Part shown: positions 12,172 through 24,116 of the stretch, piece after piece
Layout: each line of letters begins with the position of its first letter
Position numbering within the stretch: position 1 is the stretch's first letter
NCBI GenBank assembly: GCA_905250115.1
Contig: CAJNOI010000291.1
Span: 22,512-86,511 of the forward strand
From: Adineta steineri
Taxonomy: Eukaryota > Rotifera > Eurotatoria > Adinetida > Adinetidae
DNA length: 64,000 bases
Direction of reading: 5' to 3'
Position numbers and translations under genes: made by a program
The notes under the pieces: generated by a model
Told to the model about the DNA's origin: nothing
What the model saw: the letters and a program-made list of their open reading frames with translations, nothing else
The model's database searches: none

Positions 12172-13640
12172 ATGGCACTGAATTTTATCAAAAAGAATGA
12201 CAAACACAATAATACAAACTGGTGTAAATTGTTTCTTTCAGCTCTCATTCCATGTATTCTTGGTATTTTTACTATTATTTTTACTGTACAACAACAAGTA
12301 TTATCCCAACAACAACATGAAATTGATCGACAAAATCAACGTGATGCACAACGAGAAACAGCATTCAATGCTTATATTAATGATATCTCAAATCTTCTTT
12401 TAAATACTAATCATACAAATAAAACAAATTTTTTTCTTTATATCCGAACAAAAACATTGACCGTTCTTAGAAGTTTGAATCCTGAACGCAAAAAATATAT
12501 CATTTTATTTCTGTATGAAAGTGGTCTTCTCCAAGGTACTGGTCTCGACTTGAGCGGTGCTGAACTTGATAATGTTGAATTGATTGGTCCCTATAAGCTC
12601 GATGGCCTCTATCTACCAAGTACATCCTGGGAAAATGCTCTCATTGTCAATTGTAGTCTTAAAAAAGCCGTGTTCCGTCAATCGCGTATGCCTAACGCTC
12701 GTTTTATCAACTCATTACTCGAATCAGCTTTATTTACCGAAACTATACTGGATAATGCTTATTTCATAAAAACATCAGTTGTGGGAATCAATTTTATTAG
12801 TGCATCTCTTATACATGCTAATTTTCTTGATGCTGAAGTTGTTCAAGGCATCGATTTTACGAATGCAGATCTTTTGTATGCTCAGTTCACTGAGAAACAA
12901 TGGCTAGGACAACGAGTATCGACTAATGCGCATAGTTTCCGCTATGCACGTCTTCCAAATGGATCATTTGGAGATTTAAGTCCAACAAGAAATTTGCTTC
13001 AAAATGGTGATGCGGAACAGAAAGTAAGTTTATGTAAAATATTTTAAACTAAACATGTATTGAATTGAATTTTCTGTGTAGTGTTCAACTCTTGAAGAAA
13101 TCAATTGGGAAGAGAGTCAGGTAACCAATGGTTTGAATATAATCAAATTTAACAAAACGTCTGTTGTCGACATGAATATTGATAATGGCACGTGGGGTAA
13201 TTGTACGTTTGTAATGACTACTAGGAATGCTCGAGCGTCTCAATATATCGATCTACGCCTCTATTCTCGTTTGATTGATATGGACAATGCGATGTTTTCT
13301 TCATCGACTTATATTGGCTGTAATGGTTCTACTAATGCGCCTTATGTAGAAATAAGTACTTATGAATTAAATGGAAATATAATGGAAACACCAGTTTATT
13401 TAAGTAAAAATTATAAATTTAATATCTTGCTCTTGTTAATCTAAAATGATTGTTTTAGATCATACAGAAAATACAGCCAACAAAGTTGGTATGATGCATC
13501 AATATAGCATTCAAAAATATCGTTTATTAAAGTATACACACAGAGCACGTGTTACTCTCGGTATCAGATTATCACAGCCAAATAATATCTACTGTTACTT
13601 TGACAATGTAACATTTGCAATGCAAAAGCGTTTCAATTAA
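12172..13640 (+). CDS. Membrane-anchored pentapeptide-repeat protein with C-terminal beta-sandwich-like region (3 exons)
   Basis: Exons 12172-13023, 13082-13403 and 13459-13640 join in phase to 451 residues; introns are 58 and 55 nt. The ATG at 12172 (MALNFIKKND) is preferred over the in-frame GTG at 12145. A transmembrane segment at ~22-42 is followed by a Gln-rich coiled stretch (QQQVLSQQQHEIDRQNQRD) and then, at ~125-250, pentapeptide-type repeats (ALDNV, ARFIN, ANFLD, ADLLY patterns), which form a right-handed quadrilateral beta helix. After NLLQNGDAEQ comes a Cys-containing region like galactose-binding or lectin-like beta-sandwiches that often start NLLxNGDAE. Pentapeptide-repeat proteins are mainly bacterial, so bacterial ancestry of the helix is likely, followed by gain of introns. 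No enzymatic motif is visible; function unknown. Confidence 0.8.
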
Positions 13641-15622
13641 TAATTTATATAAACCTACGACTTCTTTTTCTTTGAACTTATGATATTTAAATTTGTATAT
13701 GTTGTAAAAAATACTAATTATTTAATGTAAATTGTGTTTCTGATAGCCTTGGCATATTCATACAAAACTAACATGATACCGTTAAATTTTCTTTCAAAAT
13801 GAGGAGACAGATATTTTTTTTTAAACAGCAAATTTCTCCAATAATACATACTTCGTAATAAAACGATAAAGGTTAACAAATTTCTTAGTGTAAATATTAA
13901 ATAAACATGTTCATATAGAAATCACCATCACAGAGCCATGTATATAACAAAAAGCTCGTTGAGCACAATATCACACCTCTACATTTTTAAATACATTGAA
14001 ATTTATCAATCTCTTCTAGACATGTAGTCTAAAAAATATCGTTTTCTCTGACGTGATATAATAAAATAAGAAAAAAACTTTTTGATGAATAAAACTAAAG
14101 CACTATCTATATGAGCATGTGGTAACAATATCAATAGATCTTTACATTGAACAAATCAAATATTATGTCATCTAATATGTAAGCCTATTTGATCCGGATG
14201 ATACTGACTATCTCTTTGATAACAGTAATCATCTTGCGGATGCATATTTTTATAACTAATTTATTTATATGCTCTCACATCCTGAATAGCATAGATAATA
14301 TCACTGGATACGCTCAAACATAATAATATAACTTTCCTTTATTAATATAGGATTAACAGCTAATATTATTAACTATTTATATAGGTTTTTGCTTTACATC
14401 TGTCATAAAAATCTGAGCTAAATTTAACGATTCAGGAAGAGATTATACAGTAAATAATTTTCAAAAGGAAACTTCACAAAACCAGTTACATGGCGTTTTT
14501 TTTTAAATGTTCTATTTTTATGTCTCTCTCAAACAAAATTGATAAGAGAATATTTTTCTCGTGAGTTTATTATTTTAAATATTTTCTCCCTCTGTTTCTT
14601 ATCTGTTTTGTGCACCATCAAAAATCTATAGTAGAAAACAACTAGATAAAACTATACAAATGTTTGTTAAACAATAACTACATATTTTTTTCTTGTCTTA
14701 TTAGTATCAAAAAATTCCTTGTTATTCCACATACGCCATTAAGAAGAGACATTTGATAAATCTCAGTTGTAAGAAAAAATTTTAATTCAATTACATATGT
14801 ATAAATAACAATTTGTCTTATTCTGTTATGTAAATTATATATCCATCGAAGTCAAGTTTTTCTATATTTTTGTTTCTATTTAAATTTAAATCCTTAATTT
14901 GTTTTCTTAATTAATCAATTATAATTATCCCAAATAAACGAAGAAGGATAACATACAAGTATAATATCTAAAACAGTTAAATATAGTCTCTGCTTCTTTT
15001 CTTTTTCATTCTATTCTATTTTTATTTCAGGAACTTTAAGAATAAAAATTATTAAAGAAGAAAATGTAAAATACATTTCCTCTTAGTGTCCTTGAGTTAT
15101 ACACACTCAAGTAAAATGCGTCATACTCATTATACTTCGCAATATATTAGAGTATGACATGAGACATTTTAACCACATAATTTAGACCTATTTTTAACCA
15201 GATGGTTATTGTTTTTTGAAATCAAAAACTACGAATCGTCTTGAATAGATTAAGTTTCGATCAGATTGTTGTATAGAATTGCATATGTATAATTCTTTGT
15301 CCGATATGAAACGACAGGTAAGTAGTGAACAAATATATATTATGAGAAATTTTATTTGAGTATGTAAATTGATATACGAAGACAAGTCTGATATTTTTTC
15401 CTATAACTAAAAATATTCATATTATAGAACAGAAGATCAGTGCATGACTTGAAACAGATAATTGCTACTAACCTGTTCGAGATTATTCTATATCTGTCGA
15501 ACAGTTTAACTATTAACGGTTTTAAAATTAAAATCAGTCATTAAAATATTTATCACTTTATTTTAAATATTCAGATATACTATCTTACTACCGACAAAAA
15601 ATATTATACACTGTCTTTCTAG
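13641..15622. other. Intergenic, A+T-rich
   Basis: About 2 kb with no supported coding frame or repeat. Confidence 0.4.
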
Positions 15623-16685
15623 ATGTCTTCTTTTAATATGACTAACGATAGTATTGCTACGATAAGTACTATTAAAATGCATACAAAAATGTTTACTAGA
15701 TATTGGTGTATAACAATATTTGTCATTGGCTTTTTTGGACATTCATTAAATTTATGTATATTTACTCGTCGTACTCTTCGTTATAATCCATGTGTTCGAT
15801 ATCTTATGGCATCAGCTATTGGTGGTTATCTGATTATTTTTATTTTAATTCCGATACGCACCTTACAATTCGGATATGGTTTGAGTTTATTTCTTTCATC
15901 GGAAATAACGTGTAAAATTATGTCATTTGTCTGTTCTTGGATAAGGTATTGAATATACAATAAAATTGATATTTATTTTATTTTATTTAATAGAATGTTA
16001 TCTTGTTGGTTTCTAGCGTTGGCATCTGTTGATCGGTAAATAATAATTGTTATATAAAATAAGATATTCTATTTTATTTTTTATATTAAGATTTTTTTGC
16101 AGTTCAACATCGTCTACACTTCGTAGATTGAGTTCGCTTCGTGTTTCATTATGGTTAATTCCGTCAGTGACTATATTCATTGGTATAACACAAATTCCGA
16201 TATTGATATTTTTTAAAATTAATGCTCAACCAAGGATATGTCTTGGTCAACCAAATTTATTTCAAAAAGTAAATGGAATTTTGATTATCATCATGTGGAG
16301 TTTAATTCCATCGTTAGCAATGCTTATTTTTGGTTTTCTCACCGTACGTCATATTCGACAATCAGCGCAGAGAGCTGCAGGTCACAAGAGTGGAAATCGA
16401 CGAAAGGTACGAATTAAAACTGTTGATAGACAATTGATTCAAATAACTCTAACTCAATCAATACTTTTTGGAATAACATCAGCTACGGGTGCAATTGGCG
16501 GAATGTTCAATATTATTGATAATGGATCACGTAAAGATCCACTGACATTAGCTAAACAAAGTCTTACTGGAAATATACTTTCTTTTATTGGTCTTCTTAG
16601 TCCATGTATAAGTTTCTATATATGTACATTATCAAGTCAATTATTTCGACGTGAACTTAAAAATATATTTTATACCCAACAATAA
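15623..16685 (+). CDS. Rhodopsin-like GPCR, three exons
   Basis: Exons 15623-15945, 15994-16035 and 16103-16685 join in phase to a 315-residue seven-TM receptor. The middle exon is only 42 nt and encodes the end of TM3 with the DRY-equivalent LASVDRS. TM1 is near 30-50 with GHSLNLCIF, equivalent to the GNxxN motif. TM5 ends in FGFLTVRHIRQ, a motif shared with the receptors at 28871 and 43810. Without splicing, the open frames look like two fragments and the DR motif is lost, so the three-exon model matters. The ligand is unknown. Confidence 0.8.
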
Positions 16686-17364
16686 GATTAAATATTAAGA
16701 TACAGTTTATTTTAAAATATCATACATTTTTTTTGTCTATTTTTAAATTGAAATATTTCAAATAATAAAATAAAATAAATAAAAACTGAATTTTTATTTT
16801 CTATAAATGATATTCATTTATATGATTCTATGCTGAAATAAAACAAGATATTGTTGAAATCTCTATACAAATTCTATGATGTATTCTTACTTTCTTTTAC
16901 TGACATCAGGAGAGGAATATGAATTTTCAATAAGATGGAAATTTATCCTAATAATTGCTTAATTTTTATTTTTATATGCTACTCGGATTCTTAAATTAGA
17001 TACCAAATATTTAAACTATAAATCTTACAATCTTGTTTCTGGAGAAAATTATAAAAATGACGAGGAATTTTCTTTATTGATAGTTCATCTGTCATATGTA
17101 TTTAGCTAAAAAAGAAAATATACTATTGTTGATTTATTCGTTTGATAAATTTAGAGAAAAAAAAAGCTGCCTATTACTCTTCTCTATACTCTAAACATGA
17201 AGGTAAACTATAGATCGAACGATAATATCTGTTTACTCAAATAATTACTCCACGTGTTATAAGCACTGGTTAATGTCTATTCTTCATGATACAGTATATA
17301 CGCATGGGGATTTAGTTTTTTCTTCTTCATATTATTTACATAACAAAAACAGAAGAATACAAGG
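16686..17364. other. Intergenic, A+T-rich
   Basis: About 680 bases between the GPCR stop and the next start. No gene or recognisable element was seen. Confidence 0.4.
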
Positions 17365-18239
17365 ATGAGTAATGATATACAAAGCGCATCATCTACACTT
17401 AACATAGAATATGATTCGAAGTAAGTCATGGTTCCCTATATTTTTTCTTACTAATAGCTTAAAAAATAGCATAATCATTTATTGAATGTTAGTTTTATCT
17501 ATTTAGTCAAATACGTTCATCATTTTTTTCTCGAATAATCGCATTCTTTCGTAATGATATCGATACAAAGCATGTTGATCTACAATTGATTGCTTTCGGT
17601 TTCGAGACAGGTGTAGTTGATGTGATGTCATACAAGGATTTCTCAGTTTTTGTCTCAAATCAAACAGGAAATACAGTCTTCTTTGGAGCTCGCATCGCAG
17701 GGCAGTCATCTGCTGCTTATAGTTTGATCTGTGCAAGTCTTTTTGGTTTTCTCATCACTGGTTTTATCAGCGGACAAGTGGGTCATCGAATTGGTAATAA
17801 ACGTCGATGGTGGCTAATATGCAATACTTGTTTTCAAACCATATTAATCTTTGTTGTTATCATCTTGATGTCTAAAAAAACTATTTTACCAACAGATAGT
17901 AATGCATACATTCTTGTTCTTCTTCTATCAATTTCTTACGGTTGTCAGGTGGCTATGGCTAAACATCTATCGTGTCCTGAAATACCTACAGCGGTGGTGA
18001 CTTCACCTTTCATAGATCTTTTATCTGATCCAAAACTGTTCAAACGTCACAATGTTCCACGAAATCGTCGTTTCTTTTATATTCTCTTATTTCTCATTGG
18101 TATTATTGTCGGAAGCTTTTCTTACAAAAAGATGAGCAGTGAATTTACACTAGGTATTGCCGGCGTTGTTAAAGCGCTCGTAGCCATATCATTTTTCTTC
18201 AATCCAAAAACTAATTCTCAATCTGAAGCATCCGAATAA
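17365..18239 (+). CDS. DUF1275 (YoaK-family) membrane protein, two exons
   Basis: Exons 17365-17420 and 17507-18239 give 262 residues; the 86-nt intron has GTAAGT/TTTAG sites. The signature GxxDxxSY...FVSNQTGNTVF (DVMSYKDFSVFVSNQTGNTV) is the hallmark of DUF1275/YoaK proteins, common in bacteria and fungi. Hydrophobic segments lie near residues ~75-100, 115-140, 145-170, 205-222 and 230-252; bacterial members usually have about six. The charged C-terminal tail is short. The molecular function of the family is unknown. The rare occurrence in animals suggests horizontal acquisition, and the intron rules out bacterial contamination. Confidence 0.85.
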
Positions 18240-19776
18240 AAACTTGTAATTTAACATATTACTTTTATTTAAAGCTGTACTAAAAATCCGAAGCAAACTT
18301 TATCTATCAACCAAATGACGATAATTCTGTGTCAATCAATCATTGATTTTCCTGACACATGTATTATTAATCTTAGTATATGACTTATTCAAGAAATTTT
18401 AATAAGAATTGAGATATTAACATTAGATGATCAGAATAGTAGAGCCTTCAAGAAAAGATTTGGCAATGATTAGAAAAAAACCACAAGACAATTAACGAAC
18501 TAAATTTCGTAGAAAAATTTTTTTTGAAACTGAATCTCTAAAAAAGTTAATATGATTTATGCGTAGATGTTCTATCTTCGGTAATGATCATTCTGAAGAA
18601 GCTTATATCAACGACTATATTAATTCATATATTAGATTGAATTATTCGTTTTTACCAATATGAGTGTGTATGCTTATTAAAGTATACATATATAATATTT
18701 ACTAGATTTTGTGTTATATGATTATCATTATGATACAAACTAGATTCTAATTGTGAATAGAAATCAAAAATAACTGAAGAAAAAATATTAGCACTAAAAC
18801 AATGTTAATCTCATTTTTATTATAATATTAAACGGATTGATATCTGATGACAAAAAAATGTATATATTCCATATGACTATATTATATATGATGTCGTTGA
18901 GAATGTGATTGTAAATAAAGAATAGATATAATATTCATACGTACGTAATTGCATGAGAGTATCATTTAAAAAAATGGATGTATATAAATCAATGCATTAT
19001 TCTAATTTTCACATGTTAAACCATATAAATAATTTTTTGTGTAAAAAATAACCTTTTTCTCCTTTTTCGTTGTTAACGAAGCAAAATTTGGAAATATGCT
19101 ATTACTCTTATTCTGATACATTTATATTTTATATTATTAAATAGACGTAACGATGAAATTCTTTTTGAAAAATCAAATAAATAATTTAGTCGTTTCTCTT
19201 TCAATGTTCACAACCATATATTTTTGAAATCAAGTCATTACTTTGCATATCAAGTTTAAAGTATTGTCAAAAACATTATTTTGTAAATTATAACTTATGA
19301 TTGATGCTCACAATAATAATATACATCAAAATACAAGCCATTTTTATCGATAGATAAGGACATGTGAGAGGAGGAAAAAAAATATTTTGTTAATTGTAGA
19401 TATATATTATACGTTGCCCTTCATATACGTTTTCATTCAAGTGTAACTATGTGGATTGTATATGATGACAGCAACGCATGTCATATAAATGAAAATAAGT
19501 TAAAAAGCGACGTAGGAGGAACAAATACTTTTACGTGCCTTCATCCACAATCGTAAAATTGTATAGAACAAAGCAGACGCCTACATATTATTTGTTTTTG
19601 TTAGAGTAAATAGATTCATTTTTAATAGAGGATTTATTTAGTTTATTTTCTTTTAGATTTTAAATATAGTATAAGTACAGCATTCGATATCTATTCGAAA
19701 CGTAATATCTAAACGACGGATATAATAACGCAGCGAGTACATTAATTTCAACATCAATAAAAAAAATATCTCAAGA
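18240..19776. other. Intergenic, A+T-rich
   Basis: About 1.5 kb without a gene. It presumably holds the promoter of the PLP-enzyme gene; no specific site was recognised. Confidence 0.4.
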
Positions 19777-21372
19777 ATGACACATACAGAAACAATAACA
19801 ATGAAAAAAAAAGTTATTTCAACTGCTGAACTCAAACAATTAGTATGTTCCGGTGGTGATGAACGATTATTACTTGATCCATTAACTGGTGTTAATATGT
19901 ATGGTTGTCCACCAGGTCCGGTAGAACCATCGACCTGGGTTCATCTTTCGTCTTCAACAGCTACTCCTATTTCTAATGGTGGGTTTTCTCATCTCGCAGA
20001 AATAATGACTACTCTTGATGAAACCGATGGTAGTGATCCTGTTGATGAAAGGCTGGAGGCAATTCGTCAAGAATTATTTAATTATATTGGTATTACATCA
20101 GTCGATGCTGATATTGTTTTTGTACCTTCAGGTACTGATGCTACTCTTCAAGCAGTCTTTCTCGCTAGAATATGTTTACCACGAGCGACAACGATATTAA
20201 GAAATCTGGTTCTTGCAGCAGATGAAGCTGCAGGTCGTGTATTTAACGCTGCTTCTGGTTTTCATTTTAACGCCAAAAATATTCGAGGTGATGACGTAAT
20301 CAAGGGTACACCTATTCCTGGTCTACATGGACCTACTGGTGATAAAACAATTGAATGTATAGACGTTTCGTTTGAGAAGTGCCAGGATGAAGCATATATA
20401 GAAGAATCTGTTGATCGTCTTGTCAATCATAGTGGGGATACGCATGTTCTTCTTCATGCTCTTGATACTTCAAAATTAGGTAATCGAACACCTAGTCATG
20501 ATTGTCTCAATCGTATTGAACAAAAATATAGTAAAGAAGCACTGACTATTCTTATAGATGCATGCCAATTTCGCATGTCACCATGGCGTATACGCGATCA
20601 TATCAAACGCGGACGATATATTACGATTACTGGATCAAAATTCTTCACTGGACCAGCATTTAGTGGAGCTATCATTGTACCTGCTTGCTTTCGTGCTCAA
20701 ATTCAACAAGCTCCAGTCAATAATTATATGACTAACGAGCTTGCAGCTTATTCAGCCATCTCTGATTGGCCTCAATCGTGGACAAATATTCGTTCGTGTC
20801 TAAATACCTATACTACTGTATTATGGAAATCGAATATTGGTCAGTTCTTACGAATAACAGCAGCTATGTTTGAACTTCGTCGTTATTCAGCTATACCATC
20901 CTCATGGCGTGAACAGTTTATTGTTGCAGCGACTGCTGAAATTCGAGCTGCATTCTCTAGCGTTCCAGATCTTCTTGAACCACTCGAAAACAAGACAAGA
21001 AATTCCTTTTTTGATGAATTCGACGAAGAATTTCGTCATCTAACCATTTTTCCATTTTTTATTCGTCAACCAAACAAAGTCAAAACTTTTCTTAATCTGG
21101 ATGCATGTAAAGAATTGTATCAAAAGTTACAAATACCAAATGAAACGAATCCAATAACAGTTGTCATTGGACAGCCAGCAGCTATCGTAGTCAATGGTTA
21201 TCCAGACACTGTAACAACATTTCGTTTTTCTATTGATGCACGTACTATTTCCGATGCATTCGAACGAGCACATGGTGCTGTCCCAGTAAAAACCGACATA
21301 CTTCAATCTCGACTTAGATTAATTATTAAGAAAATTGCCGATATTGTCAACACAAACGACAATCAATCGTAA
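19777..21372 (+). CDS. PLP-dependent enzyme, fold type I (aminotransferase class V-like), probably horizontally acquired
   Basis: Intronless, 531 residues. The aspartate-aminotransferase fold is shown by the phosphate-binding loop PSGTDAT (about 117-123), the pyridine-N1 aspartate in LIDACQF (D261) and the Schiff-base lysine in TGSKFFTG (K288). Glycine-rich HGPTG lies near 184-188. The C-terminal domain (about 365-525) has the small-domain substrate region with TTFRFSID. All core catalytic residues are present. I cannot match it to a named enzyme; candidates are amino-acid or sugar aminotransferases, or C-S/C-C lyases. Lack of introns beside intron-bearing neighbours, and coding bases less A+T-rich than the 3903 gene, fit a bacterial or fungal origin. 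It is convergent with the GPCR at 21422, 49 bases away. Confidence 0.82.
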   Translation: MTHTETITMKKKVISTAELKQLVCSGGDERLLLDPLTGVNMYGCPPGPVEPSTWVHLSSSTATPISNGGFSHLAEIMTTLDETDGSDPVDERLEAIRQELFNYIGITSVDADIVFVPSGTDATLQAVFLARICLPRATTILRNLVLAADEAAGRVFNAASGFHFNAKNIRGDDVIKGTPIPGLHGPTGDKTIECIDVSFEKCQDEAYIEESVDRLVNHSGDTHVLLHALDTSKLGNRTPSHDCLNRIEQKYSKEALTILIDACQFRMSPWRIRDHIKRGRYITITGSKFFTGPAFSGAIIVPACFRAQIQQAPVNNYMTNELAAYSAISDWPQSWTNIRSCLNTYTTVLWKSNIGQFLRITAAMFELRRYSAIPSSWREQFIVAATAEIRAAFSSVPDLLEPLENKTRNSFFDEFDEEFRHLTIFPFFIRQPNKVKTFLNLDACKELYQKLQIPNETNPITVVIGQPAAIVVNGYPDTVTTFRFSIDARTISDAFERAHGAVPVKTDILQSRLRLIIKKIADIVNTNDNQS

Positions 21373-21399
21373 ACAATTCGCATTTATCGTTTTTAATAT

Positions 21400-21430
21400 T
21401 TTTGGAATAAATGAAATAAATTTATTTAGT
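21400..21430. promoter_or_regulatory. Shared bidirectional poly(A) signal region between convergent genes
   Basis: AATAAA at 21406-21411 and 21415-21420 on the plus strand; TTTATT at 21421-21426 gives AATAAA on the minus strand, overlapping the stop of the GPCR. The two 3' ends are 49 bases apart, so mRNA 3' ends may overlap. Assigned by motif and context only. Confidence 0.45.
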
Positions 21431-22375
21431 ATTATCTATTCGTATATTTTTATTTGTAATAAATCTCATTAGAAGTCTTTTACATTGATTTCGAAATGAT
21501 GGTGATGTTGCTAAATAAATATAAAACGGTAATGCTGTATTAAAATACATAATAAATGATTGTGTTAAATAATTAATAAATGATTCAATTTGTTTTTGAT
21601 CTTCACTTTTAATAGAATTATTTGTAATCATTTGGTAAATCAGATAAATTGAAAATGGTAATGTACTTATAACATAAAATATAACTTCAACAAAAACCAT
21701 TTTTAATAAATCTCGATCACGTTTTCGAAGAAATGGTATTGAAATATTTTCTTTCGTTGGTTGGATACGTACACGCATCCGTTTTAAATTTTTCATTACT
21801 AATAGACTAAATAATATTATTAAAAATGGAGGAAGAATACCAGCAAATATCATATAATATATTGTATAAATTAATGCATAGGAATTATCTTGTATATTAC
21901 ATGAACCATTTTCAATAGTACGTACTACAGCAAAAAATATGACTATTAATATCCAAAATATTCCACTGATAATTACAAGACGTTTTGCTATTTTAATTTG
22001 ACTAAATGAACGTATTCGAACTTGTAAACTACATAAAGCAAAACGATCGATACAAGCTAATACTTTATATTGTCTCATTATTTGAAATGATGTATGACGA
22101 ATATAAAATTGAAGTTTACAAGCGATAAGAATTGTTGTACTTATATCTGTATGATCTAGGGAGAATATAATTGGAATTATTCCAACATTAAGACATATTA
22201 AATTACATATTGTCATCCATAATAAATAAAATGAACAAGAATTTCGACGTTGTTCCGATTGACAGAAAACAGCAATGGTTAATAAATTTCCGATATTACC
22301 AAATGCAACATATGTACTCATACCATATCGTGTTAATAAATTTTGTATTGATAATAAATATACTGTTGAAGACAT
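21422..22375 (-). CDS. Rhodopsin-like GPCR, single exon
   Basis: 317-residue seven-TM receptor starting at the ATG at 22375. TM1 contains GNIGNLLTIAVF (GN-xxN type), TM3 ends with LACIDRFALCS (DRF instead of DRY), and TM5-ICL3 has LLVMKNLKRMRVR. TM7 is divergent (FNTALPFYIYLATSPSFR), with no clear NPxxY. Cysteines in the TM2-TM3 loop (LIACKLQ) and ECL2 (GSCNIQ) could form the conserved disulphide. It belongs to the orphan peptide-receptor-like group found throughout this window. It is antisense and convergent to the PLP-enzyme gene. Confidence 0.82.
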   Translation of the reverse strand: MSSTVYLLSIQNLLTRYGMSTYVAFGNIGNLLTIAVFCQSEQRRNSCSFYLLWMTICNLICLNVGIIPIIFSLDHTDISTTILIACKLQFYIRHTSFQIMRQYKVLACIDRFALCSLQVRIRSFSQIKIAKRLVIISGIFWILIVIFFAVVRTIENGSCNIQDNSYALIYTIYYMIFAGILPPFLIILFSLLVMKNLKRMRVRIQPTKENISIPFLRKRDRDLLKMVFVEVIFYVISTLPFSIYLIYQMITNNSIKSEDQKQIESFINYLTQSFIMYFNTALPFYIYLATSPSFRNQCKRLLMRFITNKNIRIDNTK

Positions 22376-24116
22376 TATTATTTTACAAATGTTTAATCAA
22401 GACAAAAAAAAAAGAAGAACAAATCTCTAATTTTATATACTATTATATCAACTAAGGCTTGAACATTTAATTAAAATTTTGTTTGACGTTTATTTTATTA
22501 ATTATGAAACTAAAAAAAAAATTTCTGACAGAATATTATATGATGATGATGTACTTATTAATAATTAAAATGTGGCGTTAACTCAATACATGCAAAAACA
22601 CTAATGAGATTAATATAGTAGCATAAAAACACAATGAATTATTTTTCAAATGAACAAGCACATCATTCATAAATTGAGTAGGTTGATATAATGAATTAAT
22701 TATAAATTTTTTATAGAATAAAAAATAAAAAAATATTTTGAAAAAATTTATTCAAATGAATATTATTTGTTGTTTGATAACGTTTTTTTTTCTTATAAGA
22801 AAAATCACCAAATTGCTGTTCGTATCTAGCAGGATTACACCAATAAGGATTTTTTCATCTGCTATGAGCTCTACAAAACCTTTCGAAAAATACTTCCAAT
22901 GTGATTAGATTTTTACTCAATAAAACATTTAGCGGACTAGATGTTTAAATTTCTTATCGGAGTGTTCTCTATGGTCCACCTGTATAGTGATACCTTCGAA
23001 AAACTGATTCAAAAACTATGAAATAGTATGAAAAAATTTTATGAACCTAAAATATCTTTTCCAAAAACAGCTATATGTTTATCTTAAACCATTTATGAAA
23101 ACAAATTATCATCTATAAGAATATAATACAAAGTCACAAGTTTTATTAATACATAAAATACATCTTTGTTCTATATAGTTTATTTTAAATACATTTAATA
23201 TTACTGTTTCGAAGTTTCTTCGTTACATTTCTTTCAATAAAATACATAATTTTCAGTTGTATTGTTTCTTTAAACAATTCATGTTCGAGAAGCTATAAAA
23301 TTGATCATGCCTGTTTGTTATAGGGAAAATGCATCAAACATTGTATTGTAATGTGGATATAGAAAGCTTAAAAATAAATGAATTATACTAATAAGAAATG
23401 CAATTCATGATTGAAAAAGCTTAAAAACAACATATTTTGAGTACGCATATACATTATTCTCAAATCAAAACTTGATGTATTAATTCTGCATTTATTATTA
23501 AGCATAATTAAAAACTAAATATCTCAACAAGAACCTCAGCTATTAAATCGACAATAATAAACAAAAAACAAGTATTTTGTCTATCGTTGACTTGGACTTA
23601 ATTATATTTTCCGTACAGATAAAACAATGATGCTTATAACCTCATTTCGATGAGCACAGAGATTTTAGTTAATAAAAAAATAACTAAAGCACCACTTTCT
23701 AATACAATATTGAAATTTGTTCCTATCATTGGTTTATGCATTAACACATGTCTACTGAAAATACTCCAAATAATGATTATTATGAAGTGATAACCAAGAA
23801 ATCAGTACTTTCGATTGTCTAAAATTAACATTTGTTGTTTTGAAAAGAAACCTAATTATTACATTCAAATCAGTTCCATAGAAGTGTGTTTTCAAACAGA
23901 AGAATGTTGATTATATATTGAATTTTATATATAATTAGATTGATACCTATAAAATGATACTCACATACTTATTGGTAAATATAGTTCATATAGAATTGTT
24001 TTATATACAGACAGAAACGAGCTACAAACGTGACGTGTAAGTCGAATGGTAAGATATGAGAGCGAAAGCATCTGCGACATAGTAACTATAACGTGACTCC
24101 ATTTGATTTATAGAAA
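22376..24116. other. Intergenic, A+T-rich
   Basis: About 1.7 kb with no supported gene or repeat. Confidence 0.4.
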
